From the NCBI GenBank assembly GCA_023525975.1, contig CM042030.1, forward strand, positions 27,832,350 to 27,896,349: a stretch of DNA of 64,000 nucleotides, in the 5' to 3' direction. This stretch comes from Smallanthus sonchifolius (Eukaryota; Streptophyta; Magnoliopsida; Asterales; Asteraceae). Of this stretch, positions 33,419-44,924 are shown piece by piece. The notes under the pieces are model-generated. The model was given only the letters and a program-made list of their open reading frames with translations. It ran no database searches and was not told the DNA's origin. How positions within the stretch are numbered: the first letter of the stretch is position 1; each line of letters opens with the position of its first letter. A program made the position numbers and the translations under genes.

Positions 33419-33875
33419 ACTAGCTTCTGGCTCAGTGTGAACACTTCCTTCTTCACTGTACTCCTGGTGAATAGGAGTTCTACCTCGGCCACCACCGGTA
33501 CGACCACCGGTACGGCCCCCACCACGCTTTCCGTTCCCTCTTCTTGCTATTCCGTTCTACAAGACAAGGAAATCAAATGTCATCACGCTAGTTAACAAAT
33601 AGAATTCAACAAGCATTGTAAGATGTTAATATACACTGGCCATCTGCAATTAACCATTACACTACCTCTTGATTTCGATTTGACCACCTTTGTGATTTCC
33701 ATCAGAACCCAAGTCCTAACCTTAACACTTCCTAAGGCATACTATATATGTAAATATATATACACTACCTTCATACCTGATGCTGTGGCTCGAGTTACCC
33801 GTACTGGCATCCGCTTTCGGTCCCATTCTCAGTTTAAGTTCAGACACAGGGAGTGTCCAAATCTCTCAAACTATT

Positions 33876-33887
33876 GCTCTGATACCA
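33876..33887 (-). promoter_or_regulatory. Primer binding site of D, copy 2
   Basis: Minus-strand TGGTATCAGAGC next to the outer 5' LTR at 33891. Confidence 0.93.
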
Positions 33888-33890
33888 ACT

Positions 33891-36010
33891 TGTGAGGCCC
33901 CAAACCCGGGAGGCCCCACGCGTTGGATTTACTCATTCACAAACAGTTCTCAAACTAGAATATCAAATAACGCAGCGGAAAATTTCATTTCAAACATAAC
34001 ATTACATCGTTTAACATGCGGAAGCGTAACATTTTCAAATACATGTACATAACAAAAACAACTCGTAACGGGATGCCAGTCTTCATATCATCCGGGTAAC
34101 TCCTCAAGCCGCCCAGCATCACCGTCCATCATCATAACTTCCTTAACCTGAATGTGCATACTAAAAAGGTCAGCTACGCTGGTGAGTTCTAGTTTTAACA
34201 TAAATCATTAACATCAAATATTTGCCAAAAACATAACATCATACTTTATTTAATAAAAGCGTACGTAAAATATGCAATAACTTAACATCATCAAAACATC
34301 GTAACATAACATCGTAACAATAGTCAATATGAACCGAATCTGCGCCTTCTCGTAACCGTCAAATCCTTACATCGCATACCAGCGGATGAACTTAAGGCTC
34401 GCTACCTCTAAGTCATCCGTCATCCAGGTCTCCTAAGGCTCGTTACCTCTAGGTGGACCAAACATACGTCTCCTAAGGCTCGTTACCTCTAGGTGGACCA
34501 TACACACGTCTCCTAAGGCTCGTTACCTCTAGGTAGACCATACACACGTCTCCTAAGGCTCGTTACCTCTAGGAAGACTAAACATACCATAGGCAATATT
34601 TCCCCGCAAGGAATAGTACCTTCCATCGGGATCCCGGTAATCCCATGGGCGACCGTCGTCACCCCATCCTCAACCAGTTGTACAACCGTTAGCCAGCCAC
34701 AAAGGCCCCCCGTAAGGTAAGGCCAATACATACATACATGCATACTCTAGCTCCCGTAGGAACTCGTGGCAGATTCGTTCATTCGTGACTTTCATAAAAA
34801 AACTTTACCTCGTTTTAGTTAAAGCATTCGTACGTTTTATTAAATAACACTTCATTCGTAAACCTTTCACAACTTCGTTTGGCAAAATATTTTATAACAT
34901 CATCTCGTAAACCTCGTTTCGTAAACATCTCATTAACTCGTTTCGTCTTCCCCTTTCGGAAGCATCGTTCATAAACCTCGTTTCGTAAACCTCGTTTCAT
35001 AAACCTCGTTTCATAAACCTCGTTTCGTATGTATGCACACCAGCCCAAAACATTTAATTAAAACATTAAAAGAAGGGCTTCTAGAACTCACCTTATAAGT
35101 TACTCTTGGGTTGTCCTAAACAAAGGTCCAACAACGTCACTTCCGATCTGAATTGATTAATTAAATACACATCAGACCTAAATCCCGACTCTAACGGTTT
35201 ACTCGTTCTGTTACAGGTGAATACACTGACTTCACCTACTGATGCAGACCAATCGAAACTACTTAGTTTCGACAGGTGCAGGCCCATCGAAACTTCTAGT
35301 TTCGACAACTGCAGGTCACTCGAAACTTCTAGTTTCGACAACTGCAGGTCACTCGAAACTTCTAGTTTCGACAACTGCAGGTCACTCGAAACTTCTAGTT
35401 TCGACACCTGCAGGCCACTCGAAACTTCTAGTTTCGACACCTGCAGGCCACTCGAAACTTCTAGTTTCGACACCTGCAGGCCACTCGAAACTCTAGTTTC
35501 GATACCTGCAGAACTCAGCTATCTTCCCCAAAAACCCTAACTTTCGCATGCAGGTCCGATCTTGTCAAGATCCGGACTTTTTGTATTCAAAACGTGTATT
35601 TTCCTTTCGTGATTCCAGATTTATAACCCTTTCCTCATTTGGTTTATAAAAACCCGTCATTTTCACAAAAATACCCGAAAACCCAAAAACGAACAAAAAC
35701 TCAGATTTGGTTCGGGTGTTACCTGATTTCGAGATTCTGATCCGGAGGTTTTGCTCACGAGTTCAGTAGCAACAAGCTCCTTCAATCTCGGGTCGATCCG
35801 CCAACTTTCTCTCTCAACGGTTTCTCTCTCTAGATTCTTGCAAATGAGAGAAATGGTGTGTGTGTTGGCTATTTAAAGGGAGGAAACCCCCCCCCCCTTC
35901 CTTCAAGTTTGCCGGCCCAACCGGCCCGGCCCGTTACGCCTCGCCCTTTTATCCCGTTCGTCCCGGTTCAACCCGTTATTTAAAATCCTCATTTATTTTG
36001 GGATGTTACA
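33891..36010 (-). repeat. D-family LTR, right-most copy (outer 5' LTR)
   Basis: 2120 bp. It differs from the other two at a few visible sites: CCTCG instead of CCTTG near 34992, CTGCAGG instead of CTGTAGG near 35478, and A instead of T near 35817. It ends at the right CGATT duplication. On the minus strand this LTR would drive transcription of the whole array. Confidence 0.93.
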
Positions 36011-36015
36011 CGATT
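36011..36015. repeat. Target site duplication of D, right copy (CGATT)
   Basis: Matches 19730-19734. Confidence 0.95.
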
Positions 36016-37036
36016 GTTCGGATGAACAACACACAACGATTGTTCGGATGAACAACACTCAACGATTTAAGGGAAAAACATACTTGCAACTATTTCATGG
36101 GATAACAAGAGAATAAGACACGACTTTATGTTTACATGGGATGAGAACAACACAATGGAGGCCGCGAAAGTCCCCTGGAACAACATAGTAACCATTAACT
36201 GTAGCCTAGGGTCCTATGAATAGTACTATGGAGAGTGACGTCTCCCGGTCATGGTTAGTCGCGCTAACCACAATCTGGAGGATTTATGGCCGCATAGAAC
36301 TGAATAACGAAATTAGGGGCGTGTACACATGTCAAGGTTTGGTTACGCCCCATGTATGAACATATTATTTGTATTCCTAGCTAGTTTACAAATGGGTCAA
36401 CAATTCTTATTCTGTTTATCACATACACCTGAAACTATTTACGAACAATTGAATTTAAACAAAGGGTTCTGATCAGGTTAAAGTGATCAGGTATAAACAA
36501 AGGGTTCTGATCAGGTTAAAGTGATCAGGTTTAAACAAAAGAGTTTTGATCCGGATAAAGTGATCATGTTTATACAAAAGGGTTCTGATTAGTTAAACCG
36601 ATCAGGTTTAAACATATTTTATGACGGTTAAGTCATGATAATGTTTTCAAATGAAAACTACTTAGTTTTATGACGGTAAAGTCATGAACAGGTTTTTGGG
36701 GAAAAACTATAAGCACTAATATAACTAACTCTGTGAACTCACCAACCTTTGTGTTGACACTTTCAAGTATGTTTCTCAGGTGACCTCTAGCCATGGCGCG
36801 GTTGGAATAGACTAGCTATGTTGGATCAATTCCTAAAGGCTGGAAGGACGTAGAATATCAAGTCTCAAGTCTATCTTTGATCTAGAGGAACTTAAATCAT
36901 AGTATTACTTAGCTTTAGTAATTGTATATTTAATCAAGTCTTAGAAATCATTATTACAGCTTCCGCTATCGTGTAATGAACCAATCGTTGCAACCTGTAT
37001 TTATTTAGTAAGTAAATAAAATATGGGGGTGTGACA
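36016..37036 (+). repeat. A-family LTR 3, right part
   Basis: Last 1021 bases of the split LTR, including the TGATCAGG tandem repeat, the ACTCACCAAC segment, the proposed 3' splice site TTTCTCAG and the terminal GGGTGTGACA. It is followed directly by B1 gag coding sequence; CAACA at 37037-37041 should be the right copy of the A target duplication. Confidence 0.93.
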
Positions 37037-37037
37037 C

Positions 37038-40000
37038 AACATCCAAGGGAACGGTGGTACCAACCCGCCTCACTGCACGTTTAAGCACTTTAACTCATGC
37101 AATCCTACAAAATTCTTCAGGACTGAAGGTGCTACCGACCTACTTCAATGGTTTGAAAGCATGGAAAGCACATTCCTAAACAGCGACTGTCCCGATAATC
37201 TTCAGGTTCGTTATGCCACAAGTGTTCTCCAAAAGAGAGCCCTCACCTGGTGGAACGGTGAGAAACGCACTCGTGGTGCTGAGGTTGCTACATCCTTATC
37301 ATGGGATGATCTGAAGAAGGCAATGACTGATGAATTCTGTCCTCGGAATGAAATGATGAAGCTCGAGGCTGAGTTTTGGGATCTTGCCCAAGACAGCGGG
37401 GATAATCTGGCCTACACCACCCGGTTTCAAGAGCTAAGTCTGCTGGTGCCTCATATGATCACTCCCCTTACTCGGGGGATTGAAAAATACATAGACGGCC
37501 TGCCTATGCAAATTCAAGATGCTGTGCTAGGAAGCAATCCTCCTACACTTGAAGCTGCTATCCGTCTATCTGCTACACTATCCGACAACCAAGTCAAAGC
37601 CGGAACCTTAACAGGAAAGGGTTCCAAGAAGGTTGTTTCTACTCTTGCGGCCGTCAAAGATGTAAAACCCGAGTCTTCTAACCACAACAAGAAACGAACG
37701 GGTCGAAACTTCGCAGCCGTAACTCCCGCTGTGCCTGCTATTCAAGCGGCCCCTTTGGGTCAAAACCCGAAAACTTATCAGGGCCCGAATCCCCAATGCC
37801 AGACCTGCAAGTACCATCATCCTGCCAACCTACCATGCCGATTATGTTCAAGCTGCGGACGATATGGACACATGGTCACTACTTACCGTACTCGTCCTCC
37901 TGTCCATCAAGCTGCTCCAGCCAACCGCCCAATCTATCCGGCACCTCTCAATGGTCGGGCATGTTACGAATGTGGAGACCCAAGCCATTTCCTTGACTGA
38001 TGCCCAAAACTTCATCATCTAGGTGGTCCTCAAGGACGAGCGTTTAACATAAACGCTAATGAGGCTCAAGCAAACAACGACGTGATAAACGGTACGTTTC
38101 TCCTAAACAATCATTATGCATCCGTTTTATTTGATACTGGTGCCGATAGGAGTTTTGTATCTCTTACCTTTGAATCTCGACTTGCTAAACAAAGAACGAA
38201 ACTTGACAATTCTTATTCCGTGGAGATAGCAAACGGAAAATCTATTACTATAAATTCTGTTATCCGTGACTGCAATCTAGAGCTTAATAATCACAATTTC
38301 TCTGTTGATCTCTTTCCAATGCAATTGGGAAGCTTCGATATTATAATTGGCATGGACTGGTTATTCAAGCACCATGCCGAGGTTATTTGCTACGAAAAGT
38401 GTATTCATATACCTCTCTCTTTGGGCGACACGTTAGTTATGTTCGGTGAAAAACCGTGTCGTGGTCTTCAACTCATGTCTTGCACATTGGCACAAAAGTA
38501 CTTGCAGAAAAAGTACGTTGCCTTCTTGGCCCACATAGTTGACATGAAAGATAAGGGTAAGAAATTGCAAGACATTCCAATCATCCAAGATTTCCCCGAG
38601 GTATTCCCCGAGGATTTACCTGGTCTTCCTCCCCCTAGACAAGTGGAGTTTCGTATCGACCTTGTGCCCGGGGCAACTCCCGTGGCAAAAGCCCCCTATC
38701 GTCTTGCACCTTCCGAGATGCAAGAGCTTGCAAGTCAATTACAAGAACTCTCATCCAAAGGATTCATCCGCCCGAGCCATTCACCTTGGGGCGCTCTCGT
38801 GCTATTCGTAAAGAAAAAGGATGGATCGTTTCGAATGTGCATAGATTATCGTGAACTCAACAAGCTTACAATTAAGAACCGTTATCCTTTACCCCGTATC
38901 GACGATCTTTTCGATCAGCTTCAAGGTTCAACATGCTTCTCCAAGATTGACCTTCGTTCCGGGTACCATCAACTTTGTGTTCTCGATGAAGACATTCCAA
39001 AGACTGCCTTTCGAACTAGATATGGTCACTACGAGTTCATGGTCATGCCATTGGCTTGACTAATGCACCTGCGGTTTTCATGGATCTCATGAACCGTGTA
39101 TGCAAACCTTATTTGGACAAGTTCGTGATCGTTTTCATCGACGACATTCTCATCTATTCTAAAACGAAAGTGGAGCATGAACAACATCTTTGTTTGATTT
39201 TAGAGCTCTTAAAGAAAGAACAACTATACGCCAAGTTCTCTAAGTGTGAATTCTGGCTAAAGGAGGTTCAATTTTTGGGACACATAGTCAACGATAAGGG
39301 AATTCATGTGGACCCGGCAAAGATCGAGGCGATAAAGAATTGGAGTACTCCTAAGACTCCTACCGAGATTCGTTCCTTCCTTGGACTAGCAGGTTACTAT
39401 CGTCGCTGCATCTCAAATTTCTCCAAGATTGCGGTCCCGCTCACTGCCTTGACTCACAAAGGTAAGCATTACGAGTGGGGACCCAAGCAAGAGGAAGCTT
39501 TTCAAACTCTCAAGCACAAGCTCTGCAATGCTCCTATTCTAACTCTTCCTAGTGGTAATGACGACTTTGTCGTTTATTGTGATGCATCCAACCAAGGTCT
39601 TGGTTGTGTTCTAATGCAACGTGGCCAAGTAATTGCATACGCATCACGTCAGCTCAAAATCCATGAGAAGAACTATACGACCCATGATCTCGAGCTTGGT
39701 GCTGTCGTTTTCGCCTTGAAAATTTGGAGACACTATCTATATGGCACCCAATGCGTGGTTTTCACCGACCACAAAAGTCTCCAACATATTTTCAATCAAA
39801 AAGAGCTTAATATGAGGCAACAACGATGGGTTGAATTTCTTAACGACTACAATTGCGAGATTCGCTACCACCCCGGCAAAGCAAACGTTGTAGCCGACGC
39901 CTTGAGTCGTAAAGAACGTATCATGCTTCATAGTGTTCATATTCATAACGATATCCAAGCCCGTATTCTCAAAGCACAACACACCTCGGTTACCGAGGGA

Positions 40001-41379
40001 AACATGTATCAAGAGATGGCATGTGGTGTAGAACTCTTGCTAGAAACCAAAGCCAACGATCTATTGTATTACTTGGACCGTATCTGGGTTCCCGATCGTG
40101 ACAATCTTAGTATATTTTTGATGAACGAGTCCCACAAAACTCGATATTCGGTACATCCCAGAGCTGATAAGATGTACATGGGTCTCCGTCAACAATATTG
40201 GTGGCCCGGCATGAAAAAGGATATTGCCCTCTTTGTGGCAAAATGCCTAACTTGTTCTAAAGTGAAGGCCGAACACCAGAAGCCTTCCGGTCTCCTCGAA
40301 CAACCTGAAATTCCCGTGTAGAAGTGGGAGAACCTTCCTATGGATTTCATCACCAAACTCCCACGCACTTCTAGTGGGCACGTAGTATCTGGGTTATTAT
40401 CGACCGACTTACAAAGTCTGCTCATTTCTTGCCTATTCGTGAGGACTATCGAGTCGAGAAATTGGCTCGGATCTACATTGATGAGATCGTAAGTCGTCAC
40501 GGAATTCCTTTGAACATCATCTCCGATCGTGATTCGCGTTTTACTTCCCGATTTTGGCAATCATTGCAATCAGCACTTGGTACTCGTTTGGATTTAAGTA
40601 CGGCTTACCATCCTCAAACTGATGGACAAACCGAGCGAACAATCCAAACTCTCGAGGATATGCTTAGAGCTTGTGTCATTGACTTTGGTGGTAATTGGAA
40701 TTCTCACCTACCACTGATCGAATTTTCCTACAACAACAGCTACCACACAAGTATTAACATGGCGCCGTTTGAAGCTCTTTATGGACGAAAATGTCGTTCA
40801 CCGATTTGTTGGAACGAAATTGGTGAAGCACAAATCACCGGTCTCGAGCTTATCCAAGAGACCACCGATAAAATCTTTCTTATTCGTGACAACATTCGAG
40901 TAGCAAGGAGTCGGCAAAAGAGCTATGCCGATAAAAGACGAAAACCCTTGGAATTTCAAGTTGGGGATATGGTTCTCCTAAAGGTATCACCTTGGAAGGG
41001 CGTAGTCTGATTTGGAAAGAAAGGAAAACTCGCACCTCGATATGTGGGTCCATTCAAGATACTCGAAAGGGTAGGAAAAGTGGCCTACAAACTCGATCTT
41101 CCTTCGGAACTCATCAACGTTCATCCGACTTTTCATGTAGCTAATTTGAAAAAGTGTCTAGCCGACGAGAATCTCCACATCCCTCTTGATGAAGTGCACA
41201 TTGACGAGAAAATGCACTTTGTTGAGAAACCCGTGGAAATCATGGACCGGGAAGTTAAGAAACTCAAGCGTAGCCGCATCCCCATTGTCAAGGTCCGTTG
41301 GGAATCTAAACGTGGACCCGAGTTCACTTGGGAACGTGAGGACCAAATGAAGACCAAGTATCCGCATCTCTTTTCATAG
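37038..41379 (+). pseudogene. gag-pol: B1 gag-pol pseudogene
   Basis: The gag frame is open from the A junction and shows the WWNGEK core and two cysteine-rich knuckles. A TGA interrupts the last knuckle at 37998. Protease FDTGADRSFVS is near 38130. The RT frame is lost near 39051 by a one-base deletion just before the GLTNAP block; FIDDILIYS follows near 39138. RNase H YCDAS (about 39570) is intact. A TAG at 40319 and a one-base loss near 40383 break the integrase; a further TGA is at 41008. The chromodomain-like end reads YPHLFS. Two of the three stops fit C-to-T change at CGA codons. Not functional as it stands. Confidence 0.92.
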
Positions 41380-41391
41380 CCTCCACTAGTT

Positions 41392-41427
41392 GAATTTCGG
41401 GGCGAAATTCCTCTAACATGGGGAGAC
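41392..41427 (+). promoter_or_regulatory. Pre-LTR hairpin and polypurine tract of B1
   Basis: GAATTTCGGGGCGAAATTC (41392-41410) followed by AACATGGGGAGAC ending at the LTR start. Confidence 0.82.
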
Positions 41428-42266
41428 TGTGACGTTTCGGATTTTTCGTTCTCGCACTTGTATTATAATTATCGTGTAATCATTCTCTATTTTAATAAAG
41501 CGTAAGAGTTTTATTTAGTTTTATACAAATAGGTATTTTATTTTACGGATTTAAACTAATTAAAATTTTATAAATTTTAGAAACTTATATAAAATATTAT
41601 ATAAAAATCTAAATTTTAAAAGTTGCACAATCAATAAAATAACCTATTTAAATAAGATAAATAATTTTTATAGAAATTATTTATAATAATAATAAAATAA
41701 GTTTATAAAAAAAACATTTAAAATATAATATAAAATTTAATTGATTTAAAAGAAATTAAATTAATTTATTTAAATAAAAAGTTTAGGGGTCGTTTTGTAA
41801 TTAATCAAACTAGAAGGTTTTAAGCTAAAGTCTGCTGAGGGACTGTTTCTGGACAAATTAAACTACAAGGATCCATCCGTAATTATCTCAAAGGGCGATT
41901 TAAAACAAAATTTAACTCCAGGGACTAAATCTGCCAAATTGCAAATCGTAAATCCGGTCACCCCCTACATTGTCCGGCGGTCCAAAGCTTTTTCCGGCGT
42001 GCCACCGACAGGGCTGTTCCCTGCACCTCGACAGCCGCTAAAGGCACCCCTGGCTTCGTCGTCCCCACGCGAACAATAGCCCCCGACCAATTGGTCTCCC
42101 CGACATACAGAGACTTCGATCGTGTTTGTAACCGAAAACCCACGCCACAAATTCGGCCCCGACAGTCAACCCCCACGCCTGCAAGATGGCTCGACAGCTT
42201 CGTCTCGTCCAGACGAGTGTCGGGACATGCTCAATTGCTTGACTCATTATCAGGATCGAGCTCGGC

Positions 42267-42274
42267 TATAAAAA
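42267..42274 (+). promoter_or_regulatory. Putative TATA box of the B1 LTR
   Basis: TATAAAAA, about 840 bases into the LTR, about 200 bases before the proposed first splice donor. Confidence 0.6.
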
Positions 42275-42600
42275 GCCATTATCGCACCTGCACGAGCTCG
42301 CTACCCCTCCTCCACCCAATTTCTCTCCAAATTGAAGACACCATTACAATCGCCATCTCTGTGTGAAGCTGTGACCAAGGTTGTAGAGGCTAATCCCATC
42401 CAGAAGCTCGATTCTCATTCTGGACATTCTTGGATTTAAGACTCTGCCGTCCAGCCCCTTCACGACCACGTAAGAATCCTCAACTTCGTTTCTTTACCTT
42501 CTGTTATCATAAGACAAACTGAACCAATCGAAGTCACGACTCCAAACCATCGATTACCGGACAAACTAATGTTACTGTTTTATTTGCTAAAGTCTGGGTC

Positions 42601-42869
42601 ATCGAAACTACTTAGTTTCGATTGAGTAAATGATCAATCGAAACTAATAGTTTCAATAAATGGTAGTTTCGACAGTTCTGTGGTCAATCGAAACTAGTAG
42701 TTTCGATTGAACATAGTTTCGATTGAACATAGTTTCGATACTTGAACATAGTTTCGATGATTGAACATAGTTTCGATTGAACATAGTTTCGATACTTGAA
42801 CATAGTTTCGATGCTTGAACATCGTTTAGATACTTGAACATAGTTTCGATACCTGAAATAGTTTCGATC
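42601..42869 (+). repeat. Palindrome array in the B1 LTR (degenerate)
   Basis: Starts with full units (ATCGAAACTACTTAGTTTCG) and then degenerates into repeated half-units TTGAACATAGTTTCGAT. It is the same motif as in A, C and D but more eroded. The reverse 77-residue frame across it is an artefact. Confidence 0.88.
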
Positions 42870-43074
42870 AAAATCAGTGATTTCAAGTAAATCTGAACCT
42901 ACACTTTACGCAAATAATTTTAAAAAATATTATTATAAACCTATACACAATTAAATACGAATACACACCTATAAGCATACAATAATACCCATTTATCTAC
43001 ATAGGGTTCCATCGTGCTTAGGTTCCAAACATCCGTATCACCTACTCTCGTGGATTATCATATCCGCTAGCCAG

Positions 43075-43549
43075 GTGAGTTACATAGCCCCTATTTTACA
43101 TTTTTATACGTTTTGGGGTGAAACATTATACATGCTACTCACATTGTTTGTACGTGTTATACATGAGACTATATGCTTATTCTTTGGATGTACATACATT
43201 TAAAACACAAAACAACCAACTGTAATATTGGTAGATCTATTGTGCCTGACCAGCCCACCCGGTTAGGGTGTTTATTACTGCATACTCGGATATAACCGCA
43301 TGTTATATTCAATCATATCGGATATAGTGGGTAACTATATTCAAACATACCGGACTTAGTTGTTGTGCTCTGTTCAAGCGCGTCAAACTCGGTTTGAATT
43401 GTGATTAAATAAATGATACATCATACATACTATGTTTAACAAGATAAACAATGAGTTGCAAAACGATTTACAACTACTATTTATCGGATTTACTAAACCT
43501 ATGTACTCACCAACTTTTTAGTTGACACCTGATTTAAATAATGTTTCAG
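43075..43549 (+). other. Predicted LTR intron 2 of B1, with pairing ends
   Basis: GGTGAGT-T-ACATAG (43074-43087) pairs with CTATGTACTCACC (43499-43511) over 13 bases with one bulged T. GCCCC (43087-43091) and GGGG (43115-43118) form the adjacent hairpin. The 3' splice site TGTTTCAG ends at 43549. Confidence 0.55.
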
Positions 43550-43763
43550 GTTTGGATATGTGACTACTTGCCGAAGATTTCTCCACTTAAGGACTATGGA
43601 CCTAGTTAAATAAATCAATGTTTTGAACTAGACTAGGTTATTTAAAATGTATCGTATTTGGATCTTGTTGTCTTTAAATTTAATTAATGAATTATGCAAC
43701 CTTTTAGTTATCATGTGCTTTTGAACAATCATTCCATTGTCCGCCATCGGTCGGGGTGTGACA

Positions 43764-43848
43764 AATATATTCAATTTAGTCAACCTTGTGCTTATGAACA
43801 GTCTACATGTCCCGCCCCGATGATTCCGCCATCGGTCAGGGTGTGACA
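43764..43848 (+). repeat. B2 5' LTR, terminal 85 bases
   Basis: From AATATATTCAATTTAG to GGGTGTGACA; the break at 43764 is the B1 insertion point. Confidence 0.9.
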
Positions 43849-43851
43849 GAT

Positions 43852-43863
43852 TGGTATCAGAGC
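43852..43863 (+). promoter_or_regulatory. Primer binding site of B2
   Basis: TGGTATCAGAGC three bases after the LTR end, showing that the fragment before it is a 5' LTR. Confidence 0.93.
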
Positions 43864-43965
43864 CTTGGTTATAGCGAATTAGGTTATTAGACACCTTGAC
43901 CTAGACTATAACTTTAGGACACCTACCTATGCTATGCTTCGTGTTTATATGATTATGTGCTACAT

Positions 43966-43970
43966 TTTAT
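43966..43970. repeat. Target site duplication of C, left copy (TTTAT)
   Basis: TTTAT directly before the C 5' LTR and again at 53147-53151 directly after its 3' LTR. Confidence 0.96.
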
Positions 43971-44486
43971 TGTAACATCCCAAAAATAATAAAACGAATA
44001 AACATAACGAGACCAGTGATTTAGTCGGAACATTTAAACAAAAAGAGAGCGGGCCTGGGCCCGGCTTCAATGGGCCGAGGGAAGCCCATTGCACATAAGA
44101 GGCGAGGCAGCCCTCTTCCCTGCTCATTTCCCCAACACATGCAGCTTTTAGAGAGAGAAAGGAGAGCTCGGGTCTAGAGAGAGAAAGTGACGGATCAACT
44201 CGGGAATTCAGGAGAACGTTGCTGCTGTTCCCGTGAGCAAAACCTCTGAATCAGAATTACAATCCAGGTAATGATTCGATCACATTATGAGTTTTTGTTC
44301 GTTTTGGGAAGTTTCGGGTTTTGGCTAAAAGATAACGATTTTACGGATGAAACTTGAAAGTGAACTTAGGTATAGCATCTAGGATGAAAAATGAACGTTT
44401 TGATCAAAGAAAAATTTAGATATCGACATGATCAGATTCGCATGCAGAACATTCGGATTTTTGGAGAAGGCGATAAGTGCAGGTCC

Positions 44487-44794
44487 ATCGAAACTACTTA
44501 GTTTCGATATGTGCAGGTCCATCGAAACTACTTAGTTTCGATATGTGCAGACCTATCGAAACTACCCAGTTTCGATATATGCAGACCCAATCGAAACTAC
44601 TATAGTTTCGATATGAGCCCCCGATCCGAAGCTAAGATAATACATAAGTTACTTATCGAAACTACTTATCGAAACTACCAAGTTTCGACATAAGCAGCCT
44701 ATCGAAACTACCTATCGAAACTACCAAGTTTCGACAGGAACAACCTATCGAAACTACCAAGTTTCGATATAAGCTAATCAATCGAAACTACTAG
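44487..44794 (+). repeat. Palindrome array in the C 5' LTR
   Basis: About ten full or partial units. The first ones are perfect 10-base arms around two bases (ATCGAAACTACTTAGTTTCG, then AT). Spacers carry GTGCAG. It lies inside predicted intron 1. The copy in the 3' LTR is at 51553-51860. Confidence 0.93.
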
Positions 44795-44924
44795 GTTCAA
44801 GCATAGTAATGTCTAGTGTCATCTAGGAGCACTACCTTATGTATATGACTTTATTATACAGATCGTGAGTGACATTAGTGAAGCTCAGTAGCCAGCTAAG
44901 TGTATTACAGAAACTACTCATCAG

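Larger units (their letters stand above)
19735..36010 (-). mobile_element. D-family Ty3/gypsy tandem dimer (three LTRs, two internal regions)
   Basis: On the minus strand the order is LTR, internal, LTR, internal, LTR, with a period of 7078 bp. LTRs: 19735-21854, 26813-28932, 33891-36010, each 2120 bp. Internal regions: 21855-26812 and 28933-33890, each 4958 bp. One CGATT duplication flanks the whole 16.3-kb block, so it behaves as one insertion later expanded by unequal exchange, or a dimer integrated at once. LTRs differ by only a few bases and the two polyproteins read identically, so expansion is very recent. Its LTR ends and primer site closely resemble C, its nearest relative here. Confidence 0.92.
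738..37036 (+). mobile_element. A-family Ty3/gypsy head-to-tail array, with D nested in the last LTR
   Basis: Order: truncated internal (738-2992), LTR (2993-5546), internal (5547-10596), LTR (10597-13150), internal (13151-18201), LTR (18202-19734 continued at 36016-37036). Each LTR is 2554 bp, starts TGTGACACCC and ends GGGTGTGACA. The repeat period is 7604-7605 bp; the one-base difference is a T-run near 13912. Copies differ by only a few substitutions. The right end abuts the gag of B1 at 37037; the left end is outside the window. A shared-LTR array like this usually comes from unequal recombination between LTRs. A repeat-driven assembly error would look similar. Confidence 0.85.
37037..43763 (+). 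mobile_element. B1 Ty3/gypsy element, 5' part missing beyond the A insertion
   Basis: It holds the rest of gag-pol (37038-41379), hairpin and polypurine tract (41392-41427) and a 3' LTR (41428-43763). Its 5' LTR and gag start lie left of the A array, outside the window. The bases after its 3' LTR (AATAT at 43764) continue the LTR of B2, so B1 inserted into the B2 5' LTR. Confidence 0.85.
41428..43763 (+). repeat. B1 3' LTR
   Basis: 2336 bp, from TGTGACGTTTCGG to CGGGGTGTGACA. The first 400 bases are very AT-rich. TATAAAAA is at 42267-42274. Predicted exon 1 ends at 42469 (AC|GTAAGA), intron 1 runs to 43004, exon 2 is 43005-43074 and intron 2 is 43075-43549. The palindrome array lies in intron 1. 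Its last bases (CGCCATCGGTCGGGGTGTGACA-like) match the B2 LTR end, so the two families share terminal sequence while the middles differ. Confidence 0.85.

Noticed and set aside
41458..41790. Very AT-rich start of the B1 LTR as a possible matrix attachment region or origin
   Set aside because: AT richness alone is not evidence; no specific motif supports either role.
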